Source of the DNA: Rhynochetos jubatus
Lineage: Eukaryota > Chordata > Aves > Eurypygiformes > Rhynochetidae
Direction of reading: 5' to 3'
NCBI GenBank assembly: GCA_027574665.1
Contig: CM050672.1
Span: 10,214,001 to 10,278,000 of the forward strand
Length of the DNA stretch: 64,000 bases
The position numbers and the translations under genes were made by a program. Shown here one piece after another: positions 11,963 through 25,023 of the stretch. The notes beneath the pieces are model-generated. The model made no database searches. It worked only from the letters and a program-made list of their open reading frames with translations, and was not told the origin of the DNA. Position 1 is the first letter of the stretch. Every line of letters begins with the position of its first letter.

Positions 11963-14654
11963 CTTTGGGCTGGAGCTTCTCGTGGTTTGAGGCCTGGCTT
12001 GCTCCACCCCCTGCTCTTGATATTCTCCCGGATGTGGGCTGCATTTTGGCTGCCTTTTGGGCTGGAGCTTCTCGTGGTTTGAGTCCTGGCTTGCTCCACC
12101 CCCTGCTCTTGAGATTCTCCCGGATGTGGGCTGCATTTTGGCTGCATTTTGGGCTGGAGCTTCTCGTGGTTTGAGGCCTGGCTTGCTCCACCCCCTGCTC
12201 TTGAGATTCTACCGGAAGTGGGCTGCATTTTGGCTGCCTTTTGGGCTGGAGCTTCTCGTGGTTTGAGGCCTGGCTTCCTCCACCCCCTGCTCTTGATATT
12301 TTCCCGGATGTGGGCTGCATTTTGGGTGCCTTTTGGGCTGGAGCTTCTCGTGGTTTGAGGCCTGGCTTGCTCCACTCCCTGCTCTTGATATTCTCCCGGA
12401 TGTGGGCTGCATTTTGGCTGCTTTTTGGGCTGGAAATTCTCGTGGTTTGAGGCCTGGCTTGCTCCACCCCCTGCTCTTGAGATTCTCCTGGATGTGGGCT
12501 GGATTTTGGCTGCATTTTGGGCTGGAGCTTCTCGTGGTTTGGGGCATGGCTGGCTCCACCCCCTGCTCTTGAAATTCTCCCGGATGTGGGCTGGAGTTTA
12601 GCTGCAATATGGGCATGGAGCTTCTCGTGGTTTGAGGCCTGCCTTGCTCCAACCCCTGCTCTTGAGATTCTCCCGGATGTGGGCTGGATTTTGGCTTACT
12701 TTTGGGCTGGAGTTTCTCGTGGTTTGAGGCCTGGCTTGCTCCACCCCCTGCTCTTGATATTTTCCCGGATGTGGGCTGCAGTTTGGCTGCTTTTTGGGCT
12801 GGAGCTTCTCGTGGTTTGAGGCCTGGCTTGTTCCACCCCCTGCTCTTGAGATTCTCCCGGATGTGGGCTGCATTTTGGCTGCCTTTTGGGCTGGAGCTTC
12901 TCATGGTTTGAGGCCTGCCTTGCTCCACCCCCTGCTCTTGAGATTCTCCCGGTTGTGGGCTGCATTTTGGCTGCCTTTTGGGCTGGAGCTTCTCATGGTT
13001 TGAGGCCTGGCTTACTCGACCCCCTGCTCTTGAGATTCTCCCGGATGTGGGCTGCATTTTGGCTGCCTTTTGGGCTGGAGCTTCTCGTGGTTTGGGCCCT
13101 GGCTTGATCCACCCCCTGCTCTTGAGATTCTCCCGGAGGTGGGCTGGATTTTGGCTGACATTTGGGCTGGAAATTCTCGTGGTTTGAGGCCTGGCTTGCT
13201 CCACCGCCAGCCCATGATTTTCTCCCAGATGTGGGCTGGATTTTGGCTGACATTTGGGCTGGAAATTCTCGTGGTTTGAGGCCTGGCTTGCTCCACCCCC
13301 TGCTCTTGAGATTCTCCCGGATGTGGGCTGCATTTTGGCTGCCTTTTGGGCTGGAGGTTCTCATGCTTTGAGGCCTGGCTTGCTCTACCCCCTGCTCTTG
13401 ATATTCTCCTGGAGGTGGCCTGTATTTTGTCTGCGTTTTGGGCTGGAGCTTCTTGTGGTTTGAGGCCTGGCTTGCTCCACCCCCTGCTCTTGATATTCTC
13501 CCGGATGTGGGCTGCATTTTGGCTGCCTTTTGGGCTGGAGCTTCTCGTGGTTTGAGGCCTGGCTTGCTCCACCCCCTGCTCTTGAGATTCTCCTGGATGT
13601 GGGCTGCATTTTGGCTGCCTTTTGGGCTGGAGCTTCTCGAGGTTTGAGGCCTGGCTTGCTCCAACCCCTGCTCTTGAGATTCTCTCGGAGGTGGGCTGGA
13701 TTTTGGCTGCATTTTGGGCTGGAGCTTCTTGTGGTTTGAGGCCTGGATTGCTCCAACCCCTGCTCTTGATATTCTCCCACATGTGGGCTGCATTTTGGCT
13801 GCGTTTTGGGCTGGAGCTTCTCGTGGTTTGAGGCCTGTCTTGCTCCACCCCCTGCTCTTGATATTCTCCCGGATGTGGGCTGGATTTTGGCTGCCTTTTG
13901 GGCTGGAGCTTCTCGTGGTTTGAGGCCTGGCTTACTCCAGCCCCTGCTCTTGAGATTCTCCCGGATGTGGGCTGTCTTTTGGCTCCCTTTTGGGCTGGAG
14001 CTTCTCGTGGTTTGAGGCCTGGCTTGCTCCACCCCCTGCTCTTGATATTCTCCGAGATGTGGGCTGCATTTTGGCTGCTTTTAGGGCTGGAGCTTCTCGT
14101 GGTTTGAGGCCTGGCTTGCTCCACCCCCTGCTCTTGAGATTCTCCCGGAGGTGGGCTGCATTTTGGCTGCCTTTTGGGCTGGAGCTTCTCGTGGTTTGAG
14201 GCCTGCATTGCTCCACCCCCTGCTCTTGAGATTCTCCCCGATGTGGGCTGCATTTTGGCTGCACTTTGGGCTAGAGCTTCTCGTGGTTTGAGGCCTGGCT
14301 TGCTCCACCCCCTGCTCTTGAGATTCTCCCGGATGTGGGCTGCATTTTGGCTGCATTTTGGGCTGGAGTTTCTCGTGGTTTGAGGCCTGGCTTGCTCCAC
14401 CCCCTGCTCTTGAGATTCTCCCGGATGTGGGCTGGATTTTGGCTGCATTTTGGGCTGGAGCTTCTCGTGGTTTGAGGCCTGGCTTGCTCCACCCCCTGCT
14501 CTTGATATTCTCCTGGAGGTGGGCTGCATTTTGGCTGCCTTTTGGGCTGGAGCTTCTCATGCTTTGAGGCCTGGCTTGCTCCACCCCCTGCTCTTGAGAT
14601 TCTCCCGGATGTGGGCTGGAGTTTAGTTGCATTTTGGGCTGGAGTTTCTCACGG

Positions 14655-17600
14655 TTTGAGGCCTGGCTTTCGCCACCAACAGCTCTTGATATTCTCCCAG
14701 ATGTACGCTGGATTTTAGCTGCATTTTGAGCTGGAGCTTCTCGTGGTTTGAGGCCTGGCTTGCTCCACCCCCTGCTCTTGAGATTCTCCCAGATGTGGGC
14801 TGGATTTTCGCTGCACTTTGGGCTCTAGATTCTCGTGGTTTGAGGCCTGGCTTGCTCCACCCCCTGCTCTTGAGATTCTCCCAGATGTGGGCTGGATTTT
14901 CGCTGCCCTTTGGGCTCTAGATTCTCGTGGTTTGAGGCCTGGCTTGCTCCACCCTCTGCTCTTGATATTCTCCCGGATGTGGGCTGCATCTTGGCTGCTT
15001 TTTGGGCTGGAGCTTCTCGTGGTTTGAGGCCTGGCTTGCTCCACCCCCTGCTCTTGATATTCTCCTGGATGTGGGCTGCATTTTGGCTGCCTTTTGGGCT
15101 GGAGCTTCTCGTGGTTTGAGGCCTGGCTTGCTCCACCCCCTGCTCTTGATATTCTCCCGGATGTGGGCTGCATTTTGACTTCTTTTCGGGCTGGAGCTTC
15201 TCATGGTTTGAGGCCTGGCTTGCTCCAACCCCTGCTCTTGAGATTCTCCCAGATGTGGGCTGGATTTTTGCTGCCCTTTGGGCTCTAGATTCTCGTGGTT
15301 TGAGGCCTGGCTTGCTCCACCCTCTGCTCTTGATATTCTCCCGGATGTGGGCTGCATTTTGGCTGCTTTTTCGGCTGGAGCTTCTCGTGGTTTGAGGCCT
15401 GGCTTTCGCCACCAGCAGGTCTTGATATTCTCCCAGATGTGGGCTGCATTTTAGCTGCCTTTTGGGCTGGAGCTTCTCGTGGTTTGAGGCCTGGCTTGCT
15501 CCACCCTGTGCTCTTGATATTCTCCCATATGTGGGCTGCATTTTGGCTGCATTTTGGGCTGGAGCTTCTCGTGGTTTGAGGCCTGGCTTGCTCCACCCCC
15601 TGCTCTTGATATTTTCCCGGATATGTGCTGGATTTTTACTGCATATTGGGCTGGAGCTTCTCGTGGTTTGAGGCCTGGCTTGCTCCACCCCCTGCTTTTG
15701 AGATTCTCCCGGATGTGGGCTGCATTTTGGCTGCCTTTTGGGCTGGAGCTTCTCGTGGTTTGAGGCCTGCCTTGCTCCACCCCCTGCTCTTGATATTCTC
15801 CCGGATGTGGGCTGCATTTTGGCTGCCTTTTGGGGTGGAGATTCTCATGCTTTGAGGCCTGGCATGCTCCACCCCCTGCTCTTGAGATTCTCCCGGATGT
15901 GGGCTACATTTTGGCTGCCTTTTAGGCTGGAGCTTCTCGTGGTTTGAGGCCTGCCTTCCTCCAACCTCTGCTCTTGATATTCTCCCAGATGTTGGCTGGA
16001 TTTTGGCTGCCTTTCGGGCTGGAGCTTCTCATGGTTTGAGGCCTGGCTTGCTCCACCCCCTGCTCTTGAGATTCTCCCGGATGTGGGCTGCATTTTCGAT
16101 GCCCTTTGGGCTCTAGATTCTCGTGGTTTGAGGCCTGGCTTGCTCCACCCTCCGCTCTTGATATTCTCCCGGATGTGGGCTGCATTTTGGCTGCTTTTTG
16201 GGCTGGAGCTTCTCGTGGTTTGAGGCCTGGCTTTCGCCACCAGCAGCTCTTGATATTCTCCCAGATGTGGGCTGCATTTTAGCTGCCTTTTGGGCTGGAG
16301 CTTCTCGTGGTTTGGGGCCTGGCTTGCTCCACCCTGTGCTCTTGATATTCTCCCAGATGTGGGCTGCATTTTGACTTCCTTTTGGGCTGGAGCTATTCAT
16401 GGTTTGAGGCCTGGCTTGCTCCACCCCCTGCTCTTGATATTCTCCCAGATGTGGGCTGCATTTTGACTTCCTTTTGGGCTGGAGCTTCTCATGGTTTGAG
16501 GCCTGGCTTGCTCCAACCCCTGCTCTTGATATTCTCCCAGATGTGGGCTGCATTTTGGCTGCCTTTTTGGGCTAGAGCTTCTCGTGGTTTGAGGCCTGCA
16601 TTGCTCCAACCCCAGTTCTTGCTATTCTCCCGCAGGTGGGCTGGATTTTGGCTGACATTTGGGCTGGAAATTCTCGTGATTTGATGCCTGGCTTGCTCCA
16701 CCCCCTGCTCTTGATATTCTCCCGGATGTGAGCTGCATTTTGGCTGCATTTTGGGCTGGAGCTTCTCGTGCTTTGAGGCCTGGCTTGCTCCACCCCCTGC
16801 TCTTGATATTCTCCCGGATGTGGGCTGCATTTTGGCTGCCTTTTGGGCTGGAGCTTCTCGTGGTTTGAGGCCTGGCTTGCTCCACCCCCTGCTCTTGAGA
16901 TTCTCCCGGATGTGGGCTGCATTTTGGCTGCCTTTTGGGCTGGAGCTTCTCATGCTTTGAGGCCTGGCTTGCTCCACCCCCTGCTCTTGAGATTCTCCCA
17001 GATGTGGGCTGCATTTTGGCTGCCTTTAGGGCTAGAGGATCTCGAGGTTTGAGGCCTGGCTTGCTCCACCCCCTGCTCTTGAGATTCTCCCGGATGTGGG
17101 CTGCATTTTGGCTGCCTTTTGGGCTGGAGCTTCTCGAGGTTTGAGGCCTGGATTGCTCCACCCCCTGCTCTTGATATTCTCCCGGATGTGGGCTGGAGTT
17201 TAGCTGCATTTTGCTCTAGAGCTTCTCGTGGTTTGAGGCCTGGCTTGCTCCACCAACTTCTCTTGATATTCTCCCAGAATTGCGCTGGATTTTAGCTGCC
17301 TTTTGGGCTGGAGCTTCTCGTGGTTTGAGGCCTGCCTTCCTCCAACCCCTGCTCTTGATATTCTCCTGGATGTGGGCTGCATTTTTGCTGAAATTTCGGC
17401 TGGAGCTTCTCGTGGTTTGAGGCCTGGCTTGCTCCAACCCCTGCTCTTGAGATTCTCCCAGATGTGGGCTGCATTTTGGCTGCCTTTTGGGCTGGAGCTT
17501 CTCCTGGTTTGAGGCCTGCATTGCTCCAACCCCAGCTCTTGTTATTCTCCCGCAGGTGGGCTGGATTTTGGCTGATATTTGGGCTGGAGCTTCTCGTGGT

Positions 17601-20300
17601 TTGAGGCCTGGCTTGCTCCACCCCCTGCTCTTGAGATTCTCCCGGATGTGGGCTGCATTTTGGCTGCCTTTTGGGCTGGAGCTTCTTGTGGTTTGAGGCC
17701 TGGATTGCTCCAACCCCTGCTCTTGATATTTTCTCGGATGTGGGCTGGAGTTTAGCTGCATTTTGGGCTAGACCTTCTCGCGGTTTGAGGCCTGGATTTC
17801 GCCACCAAAAGCTCTTGATATTCTCCCAGGTGTGCGCTGGATTTTAGCTGCCTTTTGGGCTGGAGCTTCTCGTGGTTTGAGGCCTGGCTTGCTCCACCCA
17901 CTGCTCTTGAGATTCTCCCTGATGTGGGCTGGATTTTGGCTGATTCTTGGGTTGGAGCTTCTCGTGGTTTGAGGCCTGGCTTGCTCCACCCCCTGCTCTT
18001 GAGATTCTCCCAGATGTGGGCTGCATTTTCGCTGCCCTTTGTGCTGGAGATTCTCGTGGTTTCAGGCCTGGCTTGCTCCACCCCCTTCTCTTGAGATTCT
18101 CCCTGATGTGGGCTGCATTTTGGCTGCCTTTTGGGCTGGAGCTTCTCATGCTTTGAGGCCTGGCTTGCTCCACCCCCTGCTCTTGAGATTCTCCCGGATG
18201 TGGGCTGCATTTTGGCTGCCTTTTGGGCTGGAGGTTCTTGTGGTTTGAGGCCTGAATTGCTCCACCCCCTGCTCTTGATATTCTCCCGGATGTGGGCTGG
18301 AGTTTAGCTGGATTTTCCTCTAGAGCTTCTCGTGGTTTGAGGCCTGAATTGCTCCACCCCCTGCTCTTGATATTCTCCCGGATGTGGGCTGGAGTTTAGC
18401 TGGATTTTCCTCTAGAGCTTCTCGTGGTTTGAGGCCTGGATTGCTCCACCCCCTGCTCTTGATATTCTCCCGGATGTGGGCTGCATTTTGGCTGTCTTTT
18501 GGGCTGGAGCTTCTCGTGGTTTGAGGCCTGGCTTGCTCCACCCCCTGCTCTTGATATTCTCCCTGATTTGGGCTGCATTTTGGCTGCCTATTGGGCTGGA
18601 GCTTCTCATGGTTTGAGGCCTGCCTTGCTCCACCCCCTGGTCTTGAGATTCTCCCGGATGTGGGCTGCATTTTGGCTGCCTTTTGGGCTGGAGCTTCTCG
18701 TGGTTTGAGGCCTGGCTTGCTCCACCCCCTGCTCTTGAGATTCTCCCGGATGTGGGCTGCATTTTGGCTGCCTTTTGGGCTGGAGCTTCTCGTGGTTTGA
18801 GGCCTGGCTTGCTCCACCCCCTGCTCTTGAGATTCTCCCGGATGTGGGCTGCATTTTGGCTGATATTTCGGCTGGATCTTCTCGTGGTTTGAGGCCTGGC
18901 TTGCTCTACCCAATGCTCTTGAGATTCTCCTGGATGTGGGCTGCATTTTGGCTGCCTTTTGGGCTGCAGCTTCTCGTGGTTTGAGGCCTGGCTTGCTCCA
19001 CCCCTTGCTATTGAGATTCTCCCGGAGGTGGGCTGCATTTTGGCTGCTTTTTGGGCTGGAGCTTCTCGTGGTTTGAGGCCTGGCTTGCTCCACCCCCTGC
19101 TCTTGAGATTCTCCTGGGTGTGGGCTGGATTTTGGCTGCCTTTTGGGCTGGAGCTTCTCATGGTTTGAGGCCTGGCTTGCTCCACCCCCTGCTCTTGAGA
19201 TTCTCCCGGATGTTTGCTGCATTTTGGCTGATTTTTGGGCTGGAGCTTCTCGTGGTTTGAGGCCTGCCTTCCTCCAAGCACTGCTCTTGATATTCTCCTG
19301 GATGTGGGCTGCATTTTTGCTGCCATTTCGGCTGGAGCTTCTCGTGGTTTGAACCCTGCCTTGCTCCATCCCCTGCTCTTGAGATTCTCCCGGATGTGGG
19401 CTGGATTTTGGCTGCCTGTTGGGCTGGAGCTTCTCGTGGTTTGAGGCCTGCCTTCCTCCAAGCACTGCTCTTGAGATTCTCCCGGATGTGGGCTGCATTT
19501 TGGCTGCCTTTTGAACTGGAGCTTCCTGTGGTTTGAGGCCTGGCTTGCTCCACCCCCTGCTCTTGAGATTCTCCCGGATGTGGGCTGCATTTTGGCTGCC
19601 TTTTGGGCTGGAGCTTCTCGAGGTTTGAGGCCTGGATTGCTCCACCCCCTGCTCTTGATATTCTCCCGGATGTGGGCTGGAGTTTAGCTGCATTTTGCTC
19701 TAGAGCTTCTCGTGGTTTGAGGCCTGGCTTGCTCCACCAACTTCTCTTGATATTCTCCCAGAATTGCGCTGGATTTTAGCTGCCTTTTGGGCTGGAGCTT
19801 CTCGTGGTTTGAGGCCTGCCTTCCTCCAACCCCTGCTCTTGATATTCTCCTGGATGTGGGCTGCATTTTTGCTGAAATTTCGGCTGGAGCTTCTCGTGGT
19901 TTGAGGCCTGGCTTGCTCCAACCCCTGCTCTTGAGATTCTCCCAGATGTGGGCTGCATTTTGGCTGCCTTTTGGGCTGGAGCTTCTCCTGGTTTGAGGCC
20001 TGCATTGCTCCAACCCCAGCTCTTGTTATTCTCCCGCAGGTGGGCTGGATTTTGGCTGATATTTGGGCTGGAGCTTCTCGTGGTTTGAGGCCTGGCTTGC
20101 TCCACCCCCTGCTCTTGAGATTCTCCCGGATGTGGGCTGCATTTTGGCTGCCTTTTGGGCTGGAGCTTCTTGTGGTTTGAGGCCTGGATTGCTCCAACCC
20201 CTGCTCTTGATATTTTCTCGGATGTGGGCTGGAGTTTAGCTGCATTTTGGGCTAGACCTTCTCGAGGTTTGAGGCCTGGATTTCGCCACCAAAAGCTCTT
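14655..20300 (-). repeat. Scattered subfamily with block change TTTCGCCACCA
   Basis: Five units, at about 14,668, 15,402, 16,231, 17,797 and 20,281, replace the usual TTGCTCCACCCCCTGCTC by forms of TTTCGCCACCAACAGCTC. Several bases change together, so the copies must share one ancestor. Units at 17,251, 19,735 and 29,390 carry a partial relative, CTCCACCAACTTCTC. Neighbouring units at 14,820-16,120 often have GGGCTCTAGATTCTCG. The pattern points to a subfamily spread within the left arm and absent from the right. Confidence 0.7.
17050..19533 (-). repeat. 27-unit (2,484-bp) higher-order block, copy 1
   Basis: This block is repeated directly at 19,534-22,024 with a constant offset of 2,484 bp, exactly 27 times 92. 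The copies agree in a long ordered list of rare variants, including CATTTTGCTCTAGAGC, GGTGTGCGCTGG, TTTCCTCTAGAGC, CCTGGTCTTGAG, TACCCAATGCTC and TCCAAGCACTGC. Only a few differences are visible, for example at 18,008-18,020 against 20,492-20,504. The upstream edge is set where homology stops, between GGCTAGAGGATCTCG at about 17,029 and the different unit at 19,513. Confidence 0.88.
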
Positions 20301-22024
20301 GATATTCTCCCAGGTGTGCGCTGGATTTTAGCTGCCTTTTGGGCTGGAGCTTCTCGTGGTTTGAGGCCTGGCTTGCTCCACCCACTGCTCTTGAGATTCT
20401 CCCTGATGTGGGCTGGATTTTGGCTGATTCTTGGGTTGGAGCTTCTCGTGGTTTGAGGCCTGGCTTGCTCCACCCCCTGCTCTTGAGATTCTCCCAGATG
20501 TGGGCTGGATTTTCGCTGCCCTTTGTGCTGGAGATTCTCGTGGTTTCAGGCCTGGCTTGCTCCACCCCCTTCTCTTGAGATTCTCCCTGATGTGGGCTGC
20601 ATTTTGGCTGCCTTTTGGGCTGGAGCTTCTCATGCTTTGAGGCCTGGCTTGCTCCACCCCCTGCTCTTGAGATTCTCCCGGATGTGGGCTGCATTTTGGC
20701 TGCCTTTTGGGCTGGAGGTTCTTGTGGTTTGAGGCCTGAATTGCTCCACCCCCTGCTCTTGATATTCTCCCGGATGTGGGCTGGAGTTTAGCTTGATTTT
20801 CCTCTAGAGCTTCTCGTGGTTTGAGGCCTGAATTGCTCCACCCCCTGCTCTTGATATTCTCCCGGATGTGGGCTGGAGTTTAGCTGGATTTTCCTCTAGA
20901 GCTTCTCGTGGTTTGAGGCCTGGATTGCTCCACCCCCTGCTCTTGATATTCTCCCGGATGTGGGCTGCATTTTGGCTGTCTTTTGGGCTGGAGCTTCTCG
21001 TGGTTTGAGGCCTGGCTTGCTCCACCCCCTGCTCTTGATATTCTCCCTGATTTGGGCTGCATTTTGGCTGCCTATTGGGCTGGAGCTTCTCATGGTTTGA
21101 GGCCTGCCTTGCTCCACCCCCTGGTCTTGAGATTCTCCCGGATGTGGGCTGCATTTTGGCTGCCTTTTGGGCTGGAGCTTCTCGTGGTTTGAGGCCTGGC
21201 TTGCTCCACCCCCTGCTCTTGAGATTCTCCCGGATGTGGGCTGCATTTTGGCTGCCTTTTGGGCTGGAGCTTCTCGTGGTTTGAGGCCTGGCTTGCTCCA
21301 CCCCCTGCTCTTGAGATTCTCCCGGAGGTGGGCTGCATTTTGGCTGATATTTCGGCTGGATCTTCTCGTGGTTTGAGGCCTGGCTTGCTCTACCCAATGC
21401 TCTTGAGATTCTCCTGGATGTGGGCTGCATTTTGGCTGCCTTTTGGGCTGCAGCTTCTCGTGGTTTGAGGCCTGGCTTGCTCCACCCCTTGCTATTGAGA
21501 TTCTCCCGGAGGTGGGCTGCATTTTGGCTGCTTTTTGGGCTGGAGCTTCTCGTGGTTTGAGGCCTGGCTTGCTCCACCCCCTGCTCTTGATATTCTCCCG
21601 GGTGTGGGCTGGATTTTGGCTGCCTTTTGGGCTGGAGCTTCTCATGGTTTGAGGCCTGGCTTGCTCCACCCCCTGCTCTTGAGATTCTCCCGGATGTTTG
21701 CTGCATTTTGGCTGATTTTTGGGCTGGAGCTTCTCGTGGTTTGAGGCCTGCCTTCCTCCAAGCACTGCTCTTGATATTCTCCTGGATGTGGGCTGCATTT
21801 TTGCTGCCATTTCGGCTGGAGCTTCTCGTGGTTTGAACCCTGCCTTGCTCCATCCCCTGCTCTTGAGATTCTCCCGGATGTGGGCTGGATTTTGGCTGCC
21901 TGTTGGGCTGGAGCTTCTCGTGGTTTGAGGCCTGCCTTCCTCCAAGCACTGCTCTTGAGATTCTCCCGGATGTGGGCTGCATTTTGGCTGCCTTTTGAAC
22001 TGGAGCTTCCTGTGGTTTGAGGCC
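19534..22024 (-). repeat. 27-unit (2,484-bp) higher-order block, copy 2
   Basis: Tandem copy of 17,050-19,533. Homology to the first copy ends at about 22,024, where this copy reads GCCTGCCTTGC and the first reads GCCTGGCTTGC before entering the next repeat. The second half of this copy and its downstream flank (21,110-23,030) match 25,525-27,445, so the block has been copied a further time over a longer distance. Confidence 0.88.
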
Positions 22025-25023
22025 TGCCTTGCTCCACCCCCTGCTCTTGATATTCTCCCGGATGTGTGCTGGATTTTGGCTGCCTTTTGGGCTGGAGCTT
22101 CTCGTGGTTTGAGGCCTGGCTTCCTCCACCCCCTGCTCTTGAGATTCTCCCAGATGTGGGCTGCATTTTGGCTGCCTTTTGGGCTGGAGCTTCTCATGGT
22201 TTGAGGCCTGCCTTGCTCCACCCCCTGCTCTTGAGATTCTCCCGGATGTTGGCTGCATTTTGGCTGCTTTTTGGGCTGGAGCTTCTCAAGGTTTGAGGCC
22301 TGGCTTCCTCCACCCCCTGCTCTTGAGATTCTCCCGGAGGTGGGCTGGATTTTGGCTGCCTTTTGGGCTGGAGCTTCTCGTGGTTTGGGGCATGGCTGGC
22401 TCCACACCCTGCTCTTGATATTCTCCCAGATGTGGACTGCATTTTGGCTGATTTTTGGGCTGGAGCTTCTCGTGGTTTGAGGCCTGCCTTCCTCCAAGCC
22501 CTGCTATTGATATTCTCCCGGATGTGATCTGCATTTTTGCTGCAATTTCGGCTGGAGCTTCTCGTGGTTTGAACCCTGCCTTGCTCCATCCCCTGCTCTT
22601 GAGATTCTCCCGGATGTGGGCTGGATTTTGGCTGCCTTTTGGGCTGGAGCTTCTCGTGGTTTGAGGCCTGGCTTGCTCCAACCCCAGCTCTTGATATTCT
22701 CCTGCAGGTGGTCTGGATTTTGGCTGCCTTTTGGGCTGGAGCTTCTTGTGGTTTGAGGCTGCCTTGCTCCAACACCTGCTCTTGATATTCTCCCTTATAT
22801 GGGCTGGATTTTGGCTGCATTTTGGGCTGGAGCTTCTCGTGGTTTGAGGCCTGACTTGCTCCACCTCCTGCTCTTGATATTCTCCCGGATGTTGGCTGGA
22901 GTTTGGCTGCCTTTTGGGCTGGAGCTTCTCATGGTTTGATGCCTGGCTTGCTCCACCCCCTGCTCTTGAGATTATACCGGATGTGGGCTGCATTTTGGCT
23001 GCCTTTTGGGCTGGAGCTTCTCGTGGTTTGAGGCCTGGCTTGCTCCACCCCCTGCTCTTGATATTCTCCCTTATATGGGCTGGATTTTGGCTGCCTTTTG
23101 GGCTGGAGCTTCTCGTGGTTTGAGGCCTGGATTACTCCAACCCCTGCTCTTGATATTCTCCCAGATGTGGGCTGCATTTTGGCTGCCTTTTGGACTGGAG
23201 CTTCTCGTGGTTTGAGGCCTGACTTGCTCCACCTCCTGCTCTTGAGATTCTCCCGGATGTTGGCTGGAGTTTGGCTGCCTTTTGGGCTGGAGATTCTCGT
23301 GGTTTGAGGCCTGCCTTCCTCCAACCTCTGCTCTTGATATTCTCCTGGATGTGGGCTGCATTTTGGCTGCCTTTTGGGCTGGAGCTTCTCATGCTTTGAG
23401 GCCTGGCATGCTCCACCCCCTGCTCTTGAGATTCTCCCGGATGTGGGCTACATTTTGGCTGCCTTTTAGGCTGGAGCTTCTCGTGGTTTGAGGCCTGCCT
23501 TCCTCCAACCTCTGCTCTTGATATTCTCCTGGATGTGGGCTGCATTTTGGCTGCATTTTGGGCTGGAGCTTCTCATGCTTTGAGGCCTGGCTTGCTCCAC
23601 CCCCTGCTCTTGAGATTCTCCTGGATGTGGGCTGCATTTTGTCTGCATTTTGGGCTGGAGCTTCTCGTGGTTTGAGGCCTGGCTTGCTCCACCCCCTGCT
23701 CCTGAGATTCTCCCGGAGGTGGGCTGCATTTTGGCTGCCTTTTGGGCTGGAGCTTCTCGTGGTTTGAGGCCTGGCTTGCTCCACCCCCTGCTCTTGAGAT
23801 TCTCCCGGATGTGGGCTGCATTTTGGCTGCCTTTTGGGCTGGAGCTTCTCGTGGTTTGATGCCTGCCTTGCTCCATCCCCTGCTCTTGAAATTCTCCCGG
23901 ATGTGGGCTGGAGTTTAACTGCATTTTGGGCATGGAGCTTCTCGTGGTTTGAGGCCTGACTTGCTCCACCCCTTGCTCATAATATTCTCCCAGATGTGCC
24001 CTGGATTTTGGCTGCATTTTGGACTGGAGCTTCTCGTGGTTTGAGGCCTGGTTTCCTCCGCTCCCTGCCCATGATATTCTCCCGGATGTGGGTAGGATTT
24101 TGGCTACCTTTCGGGCTGGAGCTTCTCGTGGTTTGAGGCCTGGCTTGCTCCACCCCTTGCTCTTGAGATTCTCCCGGAGGTGGGCTGCATTTTGGCTGCA
24201 TTTTGGGCTGGAGCTTCTCGTGGTTTGAGGCCTGGCTTGCTCCACCCCCTGCTCTTGATATTCTCCTGGATGCGGGCTGGATTTTGGCTGCCTTTTGGGC
24301 TGGAGCTTCTCGTGGTTTGAGGCCTGGCTTGCTCCACCCCCTGCTCTTGAGATTCTCCCAGATGTGGGCTGCATTTTGGCTGCCTTTTGGGCAGGAGTTT
24401 CTCATGGTTTGAGGCCTGGCTTGCTCCACCCCCTGCTCTTGCTATTCTCCCGGATGTGGGCTGCATTTTCGCTGTGGTTTGGGCTGGAGATTCTCGTGGT
24501 TTGCGACCTGGCTTGCTCCACCCCCTGCTCTTGATATTCTCCCTTATATGGGCTGGATTTTGGCTGCCTTTTGGGCTGGAGCTTCTCGTGGTTTGAGGCC
24601 TGGCTTGCTCCACCCCCTGCTCTTGAGATTCTCCCGGATGTGGGCTGCATTTTGGCTGCCTTTTGGACTGGAGCTTCTCGTGGTTTGAGGCCTGGCTTGC
24701 TCCACCCCCTGCTCTTGAGTTTCTCCCGGATGTGGGCTGCATTTTTGTTGCCTTTTGGGCTGGAGCTTCTCATGCTTTGAGGCCTGGCTTGCTCCACCCC
24801 CTGCTCTTGAGATTCTCCCGGATCTGGGCTGGATTTTGGCTGCATTTTGGGCTGGAGCTTCTCGTGGTTTGAGGCCTGGCTTGCTCCACCCCCTGCTCTT
24901 GAGATTCTCCCGGATGTGGGCTGCATTTTGGCTGATACTTGGGCTGGAGCTTCTCGTGGTTTGAGGCCTGGCTTCCTCCAACCTCTGCTCTTGAGATTCT
25001 CCCCGATGTGGGCTGCATTTTAT

